Below the pieces are notes generated by a model. That model had not been told where the DNA came from and ran no database searches. It saw only the letters and a list, made by a program, of their open reading frames with translations. A DNA stretch of 64,000 bases from Pyrus communis (taxonomy: Eukaryota; Streptophyta; Magnoliopsida; Rosales; Rosaceae), in the NCBI RefSeq assembly GCF_963583255.1, contig NC_084806.1, forward strand, positions 11,372,817 to 11,436,816. The letters run 5' to 3'. Numbering within the stretch: the first letter of the stretch is position 1; the number at the start of each line of letters is the position of its first letter. The position numbers and the translations under genes are program-made. Positions 29,147 through 39,934 of this stretch are shown here, piece by piece.

Positions 29147-29970
29147 CGGAATATTCAAGGGGATATTTGTGGACCTATCTAACCAACATGCAGACCATTT
29201 AGATACTTCAAGGTGTTAGTTGATGCATCGACACGATGGTCACATGTCTGCTTATTGTCCACACACAACGCTGCATTTGCGAAACTTCTAGCACAAATTA
29301 TTAAGTTTAGGGTTCACCACCCTGATTATCCGATTAAGTCAATTTGACTGGATAATGTTGGAGAGTTTACGTCATAGACTTTTGACAATTATTGCATGTC
29401 TGTTGGGATTGAAGTTGAAGATCTCATACCCCATGTTCACACCCAAAATGGCCTGGCAGAAACTTTTATAAAGCGTTTTCAAATGATAGCTCAGACTTTG
29501 GTTATGCGAACCAAATTGCCGGTATTTACATGGGGCCATGCAATACTGCACACAGCTGTGTTGGTCCACTTGAGGCCTACCACTACCTAACCTCATTCGT
29601 TATTACAGTTAGTTACTAGATACGAGCCTAACGTCTCGCATTTACGTGTGTTTAGGTGTGCAGTCTATGTGCCAATAGCTCCGCCACTACGTACCAAAAT
29701 GGGCCCTCAGAGAAAAATAAGAATATATGTCGATTATGATTCGCCATCCATTATTCGCTACTTAGAGCCCTTGACATAAGATCTCTTTACCACACGTTTT
29801 GCGAATTGTCACTTTGATGAGATAATCTTCCCATCGTTAGGGGGAGATAAGATCACTAACGTTTTTGTAGAACACCGCAAATAATCGGGGATTACTCCCA
29901 CTATGTCTCATTTAGATATCTGCACCCCTCAATCTGAAACTGAAGTGCGATGTATTCTAGATCATTAGAG
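29147..29970 (+). pseudogene. copia integrase core, decayed
   Basis: Recognisable pieces of the DDE core are VLVDASTRWSHV (first Asp), LDNVGEF (second Asp) and QNGLAETFIKR (Glu). Further on come YEPNVSHLRVFRCAVYV and the C-terminal YVDYDSPSIIRYLEP. Stops interrupt the frame before the second Asp, after it, and again at about 29588, 29780 and 29883. The enzyme cannot be made. Confidence 0.8.
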
Positions 29971-30405
29971 CATCGCTCAAAGCACGCCAGATGCTTTTAC
30001 TAATCTAGCAAAGGTGATGAGATCACATATACCTGCAACAAATGCACCTGCAAGGATGGACGTTCTTAACGTATGTCCTATCATTGTCTTGGAAGGCTGA
30101 ACCATCATCGAGAGTGGGGCAACTACACATCCCATGCGGCACGGTACATTGGCGGCTAACCAATCCTCTGTTCCTCCCTGAAGCATGGCAGACCCCCTGG
30201 TTCAAAAGATTCACAATCTCGGAAGAGGAAAACGACACAAACTAGTGACCCTAGTCTGAATCTGACCATTGCTTACTCATCTATTCCAACACATGAGGTT
30301 ATTCTAGATTACGATGATGTCTTAGATGTGACCTACCAGCTTCTCGAGAATCGTGATATTTCTATCCATTACGTAGTATTGGATGAGGTTTAGAATCTGA
30401 ATGAG

Positions 30406-32112
30406 ATGATTGTCGATGATGGATTCGCATATACTGTTGCTTCCGACATCAGGCTTAACGATGACATTGAACCACGTTTCGTTGATGAATGTCAACGTAG
30501 AATGAATTGGTCAAACTGGAAAGAAGCAATCCGGGTCAAACTCAATTCGCTTACGAAACGTAAGGTGTTTGGGCCTGTAACTCTTATTCTATCACATGTG
30601 AAGCCTGTGGGCTACAAGTAGGTTTTTGTGAGGAAACGTAATGAGAAAAATGAAATAATACGATACAAAGCACGCCTCGTAGTGCAAGGCTTTTCTTAAC
30701 ATCTTGGGATTGATTACGAGAAGACGTATTCCCTCGTAATGGACGTCATAACGTTCCGCTACCTTATCAGTTTAGTAGTTTTCAAAAAACTGAATATACA
30801 GCTTATGAACGTGGTAACCATGTATATCTATGGGGATCTAGATACGGAAATCTACATGAAAGTTCCAGAATGACTTCCATTGACTGGTTCAAATAGTTTT
30901 ATACCACGGAACACTCTCTCGATTAAATTGAGGAGATCACTCTATGGATTGAAACAATCCGAGCGGATGTGGTATAACCGTCTGATTGAATATTTGAGAA
31001 GTCAGGGTTATGTGAATCATGCCTATACGTGTTCATAAAGAAGTCACATTCCGAATTTGCGATCATTGCAGTTTATATCAACGACATGAACCTCATTGGA
31101 ACTCCTGCAGAGCTTGAGGAAATTGCCATTCACTTGATATCAAAATTTGAAACGAAAGATCTTTGGAAAACTTGATATTGTCTCGGCCTAGAGATTGAGC
31201 ATTGTTCGGATGGAATCCTAGTACATCAATTCGAACTACACCCAAAATGTGTTGTGACGTTTTAATAAGGATAAAGCGAAGCCTTCGAGTACTTCTATGG
31301 TCGTTCAGACTCTAGATGCTAAATGAGATCCTTTTCGTCCCAAGGAGGATGAGGAAAAGATTTTGGAGCTTGAAGTTCCATACCTAGGTGCAATTAGTGC
31401 TTTATTATACTTGGCTCAATGCACTAAACCCGACATCTCCTTCGATGTTAATCTTTTGGCTAGATACAACAATGCACCTACATGCAGACACTGGAATGAT
31501 GTTAAAGACATTTTTTGCTACCTTAAGGGTACGACCGATTTGGGCTTGTTTTACACCCATGAATCCTCGAGAAGAGCCGCCGCCCTCCTTGGTCTTTAGG
31601 TTAATTCTCACCTCGTTGGTTACATAGATGCTGGTTATTTGTCTGACCCATACATGGCACGTTCTCAAACGGACTACGTCTTTACTGTTGGAGACACTGT
31701 TATATCTTGGAGGTTTACCAAGCAAACGCTAGTTACGACTTTTTCGAACCATGCTGAGATTCTCGCCCTGCATGAAGCATTGCGTGAGTCATTTTGGTTG
31801 AGAGTTGTCATGGAACATATTCGAAGCACTAGTGGTCTTACTTCCATTGTTGACCTTCCTACAACGATATTTGAAGATAAAGTAGCATGTATCGAGTAGT
31901 TAAATAAGGGATACATCAAGGGAGACAACATTAAGCACATAGCTCCGAAGTTATTTTATTCTCACCAACAACAACATCAGAACATTGAAGTTAAGCAAAT
32001 CCGTTCCCAGACAACCTGGCCGATCTCTTCACCAAATCATTACCCAAGTCTACTTTTCAGAAGATTGTCCAAGGAATCGGTATGCGTAAATTATCTGAGT
32101 TGAATTGCTTGT
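30406..32112 (+). pseudogene. copia reverse transcriptase and RNase H, decayed
   Basis: RT pieces are [67 protein letters not shown] and VYINDMNLIG. The usual YVDD catalytic box reads YIND, so the second catalytic Asp is lost in addition to many stops and frameshifts. RNase H pieces are LYLAQCTKPDISFDVNLLARY, GYIDAGYLSDP (first catalytic Asp) and SNHAEILALHEALRE (Glu). The region ends near the polypurine tract. Confidence 0.8.
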
Positions 32113-32540
32113 AATTTTCTTATTTGAAAGTTATGTCTAACTCAGGGGGAGTATCCAGAAGCATACTCACTTGATCTTAATGTACTATTTTTTCTACGAT
32201 TAGAAGCATTTTTCCTACTAGATTTTTGCTACCTAACGAGGTTTTGATAAGGCATCCATCCTGGGATGATTATACTTCGTTGAGTTCACTACTTTCATCC
32301 TGTTTGATGTTTGTTGTAGACAGTATGCATACTTCTCACTTTTCTCCTTAGTCTATGGGTTTTCACCTACCTTAGGCTTTATAGCAAGTTTTTTGAGTTT
32401 TACTACCAATGCATACTTTCTTTTAAATTTTTGACTCGCATTCACCTGTTGTGCCGACAACTTCATCAACTGTTCTACCTTATCTGTTGAAGATTTGATG
32501 TGATGTTTTGTTGAGTTTTTATACACTCAAAGGAGAGTGC

Positions 32541-32823
32541 TGCAATCCTATTGGATTAGGAATATGATTGTGTAAATCCTAATGTATCTAGGAGTATCTT
32601 TGTATATTCCCTTTAGTAGTTAAATTCCTATTAGAGTTATAATCCTATTAGGGTAAGGAATACACCTTCCCTACTATTATAAATAAAGGCACAATGAGGT
32701 GATACAACATATACCTCAGAATTACATCTCTTTTTTCTCTCTCTATTACTGTCGGCCCCTCCTTCTCTATTCTAAATACAATTCAATCAAATAAGCCTAC
32801 AACATATAGTTCATTTTGTAACA
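32541..32823 (+). repeat. probable copia LTR
   Basis: The block starts tgctgcaatcctattgg after a purine tract (caaaggagag) and ends ttcattttgtaaca. It includes a TATA-type promoter (actattataaataaaggc, near 32675-32692) followed by a pyrimidine-rich leader, as expected of a U3-R-U5 unit. The sequence tgatatctg just after its end resembles a diverged tRNA-Met primer-binding site (consensus tggtatcag). It could therefore be the 5' LTR of a second, lost element instead of the 3' LTR of the element on its left. Confidence 0.55.
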
Positions 32824-35359
32824 TGATATCTGTCAAAACTTCTAGACCAATAGCACCAAACTTCCTTTTCTAGTTTGATTGGAAGCCATTAAACTTCTTT
32901 GAAAATTTTATTTTAATTCGGTTAAACATTTAAAATACCAAACCATTGTTGTGTCACAACTTCTTAACCGATTTATGTCATACTTTGAGGTGTGGTTTTG
33001 ATGTGATGTAGCATTTAGTATTGTGGGTATTTTAACTATTAGATATAATTTTCATAATTATTAAATCTTCTATTTTCAATTTCAATTGTTCATTTTTTTG
33101 TGTCAGTAATGACACTTATATTGAAAAAAAGGACCGAAGTATCGAAATTTTACTGAAATTCTAGATATTGCCCAAAATATTTCCGAAGTTTCGAAGATAT
33201 TATGTGTAGATATTGCTTCGCCATTATCAATTATTAACAACTCCATTTTAAAGAAATATCAAGAGATATTTCGGCAGTCATCTTGCTTCCTTCTAAAAAA
33301 AGTTTCCCTTCAAGGTTCTACATTTCCTTCTCAAATACATAAATTTCATCAAATTATCCATTTTCCTGATGACCAATGAATGAAAGCCATGAATGAAGAA
33401 TGAACAATACATGCATAAGAATGAACAAGTGGTGTAAATAACTGTTGACTCTAAAACTACTTAGCCTACGTGGTGCGCATGCCGAATTACTAATAAGCTA
33501 ACTACATTTGTCGGTTGAATGCAGGGCATGCCAACTCATTGGTTGAGCTCGGTCGGGGAGTGAATGAATGTTGATTTGGCGTTGGGTGCGCTGATGGCTT
33601 CTGAATCTTGCGACTGTGACCGAGGAAGGAACACGTCTTAGCCTTTGGGTTTTAGAGCTTGAAGAGAAGGCTGCTAGTTATGCAAAGTTCATGAATCGTC
33701 AGCACCAGATTCGGCAACTGTAATTATATTCACGAGAATATAAGCGTGCCGAATCAATACCAGACTGTAGGGACACAAGTACTCGAAAGAAATGTGTGTC
33801 TTGATTGTAAATACGATTCGGCTGTCTATGTGTCGAACTCTGACATACACTTATGAGTATCCAATCATAAAATATCAAATTCTTCTTTCAGTATGCCGAA
33901 TATTAAGCAACTTGGTAACACCTTACTTCGCCGAGAAGGCTAATAAGATGACATCTTCCAACAAGGACTCAGGAAATCCTTACTGACCGAGACTTGGATA
34001 GATAACCAGTCGGTCTTGAAGCAGTGTTGTTTATCCAAACTGAAGATATTGCCAGTTGCCAACACAATGTTGTTTATCCAAACTGAAGATATGTTGGCGA
34101 AAAAAGGGTAAAATCAAAAGATCTCAAGATGTTTGAGAGGTTTCGCATAGAGCGAGAATTTGTGCATGGCATATTTGTGTGTTGATTTGGATGGGTCTTG
34201 AATGATGCACTTCCCTCTCTATTTATAGTAGTAATACCCACATGCTGAAGTAGAGTTTCACTCAGACTATAATTCCTTGATCAAATCCGAATGGGCTTCG
34301 GCCAGTCTTAATTCATGTAGGACTCTGGATCCAACCCTATTATCCTTCAGATTCAAACCCTAGATTCTCGACACCTTTCTTTATTCGAAACATAATTGGC
34401 ATCCGAGGACTCCTTATATCAGGATTCGGTTAGACCTCCTATCCAAATAAGATTGTTTTCTGATAGGATTTGGCCAAACCTTACTGGGCTGGGCCTTCTC
34501 TGGGAATATTCTGAGATGCCCATTGTCTTACATACTGGGCCGAGCCCATAATAATCCTCGACCCAAAACTGTCATTTTGGGTCCAAACAGAACCACACTT
34601 TGTGGAAGTTATGTTGTCATCAAATGGAATGATCGAGTTGATCGAATGGTTCTTTCGGAGCTATGTATTTGTATTCTGACAAATAAGGAGGAGAATCGAA
34701 GCCATGTTGATTCAGCAGCACATTTGGCAGTGGATATACAATACCTCATTATTCTATAAAAACCGTTATACGATTGTATTGGATGAATTTCCAATCAAAA
34801 GGCGCATTGCATATGATCAACCAAAGAAAAACTGTCCGTGCGCATCGCAAATAGAATCGAAATAAAATTCCAATTTAAAACTTGGCACTTGAAACAGATC
34901 AAAACTGTGATGTGGAGGACAATGTCTGATTCAAAAGTGATTAGTATAACCTTTATTCCAAACATGACAACTAACATGGCAACTCAAAAGTAAGCTAGAA
35001 ATAGTCTCATCAAGAAGATTACACAAAGGACAATGGGACTTTCCCAAGGCATAAAACGATGAAGTCTACATTTAAAATTTGAACTTTAGGTACCTTAGTT
35101 GTTGTTCTTTATTCCAAGCAAGTAACATTACAGATAAATTAAATAGATAAAAAGCAATTGAGTACAAACAATAATCTACATTAAGAGAAGAGGAGAGGAG
35201 GGTTTGAACACGGGATGTAGCGGGTCAAAGAGGAATGCCTGAGTCACTAGGGCAATCCACCGCTTACAAATAAAAAACAACATATAAGAGAATTTAAGGT
35301 ACTCCAAACTGTCTTCCTAAGTGACAATAAAACACTTCAGCAGTGATACATGGTGCCAG
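32824..35359. other. gene-free region left of the hydrolase array
   Basis: No gene recognised. About 33440-34640 looks like decayed transposon sequence (GC-richer, with a short direct duplication at 34027-34091); the family was not assigned. 34640-35350 is AT-rich and unremarkable. Confidence 0.45.
34027..34091. repeat. short direct duplication
   Basis: The 24-mer starting gttgtttatccaaactgaag occurs twice, at 34027-34050 and 34068-34091, separated by 17 bases. Possibly slippage inside a transposon remnant. Confidence 0.85.
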
Positions 35360-37940
35360 TCACTTGATATGCTCCAAGAACCACCCCAACAAGTCTTGAT
35401 GAGCCTCCTCAGCTGCCTTGACAGCCGCCTCGTCTTCATCGTTGTACCTCAACGTCCACCCATGTACGAGCTTCGGGAATATCTTCACTTGGCTTTTAAT
35501 CTGTGATTCCATTATGCAGACAGTCACTTACAAGGAATGTGCATTGATCACAACCAAAATCATTGAAGGATATTCCTACCTCAGGTTTTGCAGTTAAAAC
35601 CTCTTCAAATTGTTGGACGACTTCGGGTGGAGTCAGCTGATCAATCTCAGCTCCAAGTACAGAAATCGGAACCTTAACCGCTGAAAGTAATACCGGGAAC
35701 AGATCAATAATCAACACACAATACCTTTTTTCTTTCTTGAAAGAATTGTAATACCACATTTTGTTTCTTTTTGCAGCCATGAGCAGATGTGGTGGTCAGG
35801 GTTGCGCAGCCATCGCGCAACGCAGGTTTGTGCAGCCATCGCGCAACGCAGGTTTTTTTATCGTTTTCAAATTTTGCTAGTAGGAATAGAGAGAAGTGGG
35901 TGCGGAGAAACATTTTGGCTGTAAATACAGAAATCTTACCCTTGATATCATCCAGAGTGACAAATGAAGGATGACACAAAACAGCAGCTTGGATAAAGTC
36001 ATGCTTCGCAAGTTCAACGACACCCTTGCCTAAAAACAGCACAAATAATTCAATGTCATGTGAAACAACCTATGCCATAATGAACTGAGCAGGAAAATAA
36101 GCACTTCCTCCTACGAGACATTGTTAAACTTGAATACTACTAATAAACCAGGAAATAGATATACATAACGGAGAGCAGGAAAATGAACTCACCGCCCCAA
36201 CAGAAGCCTACAGCACCAATTGCAGAAACACCCTTACTTTTTAAAGCTTCAATTACCAGTTTTGCATCTTCGATTGTTTTGTCCTGTAGATACGAAAACA
36301 AGAGCTCATAACCTCAGTTTTAGCGGCACTCGTATGCTCAACAATTCCATATCAACTTTTAAAACACCACTATATAAGGTCCTTGTATTTTTTGTCACAC
36401 TAGTCTCAATAGGTGGAAACATCCCAGAGTTCAAGACCATTTGAAGCTCAAAACAATAACAATACCGGGATGCTAAGCTGAAATGAAAATGTCCCCCAAG
36501 TTGTACGTAAAATTCACGAATCACACACAGATACTTGTGAGAGTACTTAAATTACAGATAAACAAAATACTTAGAGATCTGCATCAAAACAAAAAGAACC
36601 AACCGGTGCATGAGCTTTTATCCAAACCGGTAGAGAGGCAAGGTCCCCATTAAAAGGGTCTCGGTTGAAGAAGTCCGGGAGCACAACAATGAACCCAGCA
36701 GCTGCAATTTTGTCTGCAAGCATCCTTTACAAGAGACGGGTGGCATTAGTTTAAGGGTATAGGGCACTTTGCAATCTTGCAAACTTAATAGTGATTCAGG
36801 TAAATATCACAACTGTTTCTTCAAACAAAAAAATTCTGATGTCGGAAACTAAAAGGACCAACTATGCATTGTTATTGTAAAGAGTTGACACAAAAAATAC
36901 AGGTGTGGAACTTTTAAGCGTAACGAGAGGGCATTAGAGAAAAGTGTGAAGTTCGACAGGTATATGGTAAACAACCTGATTCTGAACTATTCTTCAAAAC
37001 TAGTGATTCTCTTTACATAGACCAATCATAACCATTTTTTCCTCAAGGATTGTACTTCTGAGTAAATAATTTCAAAAAGTTCACCAAGTCATCAATTTAA
37101 TCAGAAAGTGTTATTTAAAATCCAAGAAAAGCAATCGATTTCTGAGAACTCATCTATCAGATGTGGGAATCAGTCGTACCTAGCCTTTGGAGCTTCATAT
37201 CCTGCATGGCAAAAACATGTAACATTAAAAAGTGGTTTGGTGATAGAACATCACAGAAAGCAACTGTACAATAGAGAGAGAGACATATGGTTTGAATGAT
37301 CGAAAATCAATTACGCTATTCGAATTCCCAATTGGAAGCAAACGGGAAAAGAAAGAACAACAATCATGCAAAAACAGAAGAAAGAAAAAACAGAAAATGG
37401 GGAACAAGTAAATAGTTGCTCAGTTAATCAAACATATGCACAGCACCCACAAAGCCAAAGGGAAAAGGAAAATGCCAGAACTGATTGCTTCATCAATTAA
37501 TCAAACATATGCAACAGTGTCAAAGATTTCAGAAATACAGGCCAGCTTTCCACTACAAGACCTCGATATAATTAGAAGTAGAACCACTCGATATAAGTTA
37601 TAATTTGTCAATTTTCCGATATGGAGATTCTTGCACCCATAAATTTACACAAGCTAAAAACCAGTTCCCATTAAGCTAAAACCACACACAGACCACTCAA
37701 ACCCACAAACCCAAATCACAAACTGAACAAAAAATGCAAGCTTTTGAAACAAGTAGAAAAAAGAAAGACTTTTGGAGTGGTGGGTAAGGTACCAAAAGCG
37801 TCATGGACGAGAAGAACGGCAAGCTTGGAGTCAGGGGAGCCAGTGACATAGGAATCGAAACCGCCGAGCTTTTCGACGTGGCCAGAGCCGCTGGACGGGT
37901 TCAGGGCTGGTGGGTTTGAGCAGCACTCAGAGCTTGCCAT
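35360..37940 (-). CDS. dienelactone hydrolase family protein, array copy 1
   Basis: Seven exons, complement(join(35360-35500,35580-35680,35940-36029,36193-36283,36604-36724,37180-37201,37793-37940)), encode 237 residues, the normal length. The fold is alpha/beta hydrolase. The triad is readable: Cys125 in GFCWGG, Asp171 in GAEID and His204 in VHGW. Plant members are often labelled endo-1,3;1,4-beta-D-glucanase-like, but the true substrate is unknown. Exon 2 is a 22-base microexon. Exon 3 is 6 bases shorter than in the other copies and encodes NRDPFNGDLASLPVW where they have NKDPYAPEDANRP. Its C-terminus, FLEHIK, also differs. It is the most diverged member of the array and has no orphan exon beside it on its 3' side. 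Confidence 0.92.
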
Positions 37941-38771
37941 GATTTCTTTTCCTTTTTTTTCCTCCGAATTCACAAACACAACCACTCTTTGCCAGTGTTT
38001 GATTGAGCTAGAATAGCAGAGGCTATATTTATAGAGGGGAAATCATTCTCCGGCCAATAAAAAAATATGAAAGTTTGGAAATGGTCAGCAAATATATCAG
38101 AATTTGATATTTTGGTGGCAAATTGGAAAGTCAATGCTTCGATATATGAGTCTGGACGTTGTTTGTTGAATTTTTTACTTTTGAAGTGACGGGATGAATG
38201 ACGTAGGCCTAATGCGAAAAGTTTGAGGAGAATAAGTATTAGCCGCAGTCCAAGATTCCAGGACTCTGGCACTCCAAACCAAACCAGTACAGCTCGTTGG
38301 TTATTTGTGAAAGTATGTTATGGTTCAAAACTTCAAAGCAAATTACACTTGTGCATGTTGATTAGTTACATACACTCCACAACTATTCAGAAAAGACTGT
38401 ATTGTGCATATCGATTAGTTACTCACACTATACAACTATCCAAAAATGACCGTATTAGAGAGAGAAAACCGCTTGATCTGTAGTTTCGTTCAATTTAGAA
38501 TACAAAAGATATTTTTTTTAAATGCACTAATCAACTTCATCAAACCTATTAACATGATTTATACCACTCACAAAATGCCAACCTAAAAGCACCACATTGT
38601 TGTCAAACCTCTACTCTTCCAAGCAACAAATTTTACATACAAATATGGGTACTATAAAAGTGCAGGCATTCTTCTGATTCATAGTAAATAGAATGTAGCT
38701 GATGTGATAAGGTTCAAATTAATCTCGTCTTTTAGTGACGATAAAACGCTCCACAGTGATGCCAATACCAT

Positions 38772-38898
38772 TCACTTAACATGGTTCAAGAACCACTCCA
38801 ACAAGTCTTGATTAGCCTCCTCGGCAACCTTACAAGCTGCTTCATCATCACGTCTTACCTCGTGTTCCACTTTCAGGAAAATCTTCACACGGCTATCT
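38772..38898 (-). pseudogene. orphan exon 7 of a dienelactone hydrolase gene (A)
   Basis: Aligns to the last exon of the array genes and still ends ...QDLLEWFLNHVK-stop. The segment with the catalytic His is deleted: KVEHEVR replaces a VxHGWTVRY-type sequence. The splice acceptor region is also altered (gag instead of cag at its start). No other exons are beside it. Fragments at 44219-44320 and 54967-55096 share the cgtgttccac lesion. Confidence 0.85.
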
Positions 38899-39209
38899 CC
38901 AATTCCATAAAACCAACAGTCGTTCCAAATGCATAACGCAAAACATTGAAGAAACATAGCGGCATTAAGAAGGTAGAATATCCAAGCATGTCTATGGCAC
39001 CTGAAGAATAATTTGTGTGCAATGCAGGAAGGCACTGAGTCCATTGATGTGTGCTGGAAGCGTGTTTGAGCTTTGAGACAACAACTTGCCGCTGTTGGTG
39101 AAACAATTTCCTATCAAGACATGGTCATCGTCATTAATTTTAAAAGGGTTGGACATTGAATATAACTTCTTCCACTCACATTCGTGCAAGACCAATTCGT
39201 ATCGCTCTT

Positions 39210-39430
39210 ATTGAGCTGAGATTTATTACTTGAAGAAGGACATGATCTTGACACTGCTTCTATGTTCACTGCTATGATGACTCAGAAATCTGCTTGTCCA
39301 AATGTTAAGGATAGTACTTCTGGTTCACAACTTTCTGGTTTCTCGCACGGTCGTGGTCATTTGAATCGGAATTGGGGTTCAAACTGGAACGTGAACGTGG
39401 ACGTGGTCCTTTGAATCGTGGATGAGGATG
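39210..39430 (+). pseudogene. possible copia gag fragment
   Basis: In one plus-strand frame this reads like ...DLDTASMFTAMMTQKSA...SGFSHGRGHLNRN, resembling the Gly/Arg-rich end of a copia gag. It is short, has no neighbours from the same element, and sits in the spacer between orphan A and array copy 2. Confidence 0.35.
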
Positions 39431-39479
39431 GAGAGAGAGGATGGAAGGGGAAACGATGAAGAATGTAGGAAACCAAAAC

Positions 39480-39900
39480 TAGGAAAGAAAAACCAAATTT
39501 GAGCTATCTTCCGTGCACATTTCTTCCAGTTCCACCAACATTCGTTTACCCCTGCTCATCCCTCTTTTCTCCTTTGTACTGCCCCTCGTTCCTAACAAAA
39601 AAGTGAAAACTACAACTAAAATCAAAATGGTTATCAAGTATCGGAAACGAAATTGTGACGTTAATAAAACTCTCATTTTTGGTGGCGGCATAACCCATAG
39701 GGCATCTCCAACTAGTACTTTATTTATACACCAAAGTGGTGTTGTGGGTTCTTCCGGGTTACACGAAGGAGACCGGTCGAAGACCGGCAGTTCAAACTAC
39801 GAAAGTTTACAAACAAATACTAGTACATAAAACTCCGGAGGCATTGTTTAATAAAACTCCAGAGGAACTGTTTTACCACTACCAATAGAAAGCAGCTGAT
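39480..39900. repeat. array spacer block, copy A
   Basis: Contains gttccaccaacattcgttta, cataacccatagggcatctc, caactagtactt, acaccaaagtgg and aaaactcc-gaggcatt. The same ordered blocks recur at about 46127-46422 plus 50488-50560, and at 55250-55560. Always located directly 3' of a hydrolase gene, so it is part of the duplicated unit. Confidence 0.8.
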
Positions 39901-39934
39901 AAGATAAGGAAAACCGCTACAGTGATGATGCCAG

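Larger units (their letters stand above)
26150..32823 (+). mobile_element. degenerate Ty1/copia retrotransposon
   Basis: Domains occur in copia order: gag, zinc knuckle, protease, integrase, reverse transcriptase, RNase H. All are broken by many stop codons and frameshifts. A GC-rich block (about 26150-26700) of unclear origin precedes gag and probably belongs to the element's leader. A polypurine tract, cagggggag, follows RNase H at about 32143-32151. A promoter-bearing terminal block at 32541-32823 looks like the 3' LTR. I could not find a matching 5' LTR, so the left boundary is approximate and the element may be 5'-truncated. It is old and non-coding today. Confidence 0.8.

Noticed and set aside
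38772..38898. Alternative last exon for array copy 1 or 2
   Set aside because: It lies upstream of copy 1 and downstream of copy 2, beyond copy 2's own stop. It has lost the catalytic His and a good acceptor, so a pseudogene is the better reading.
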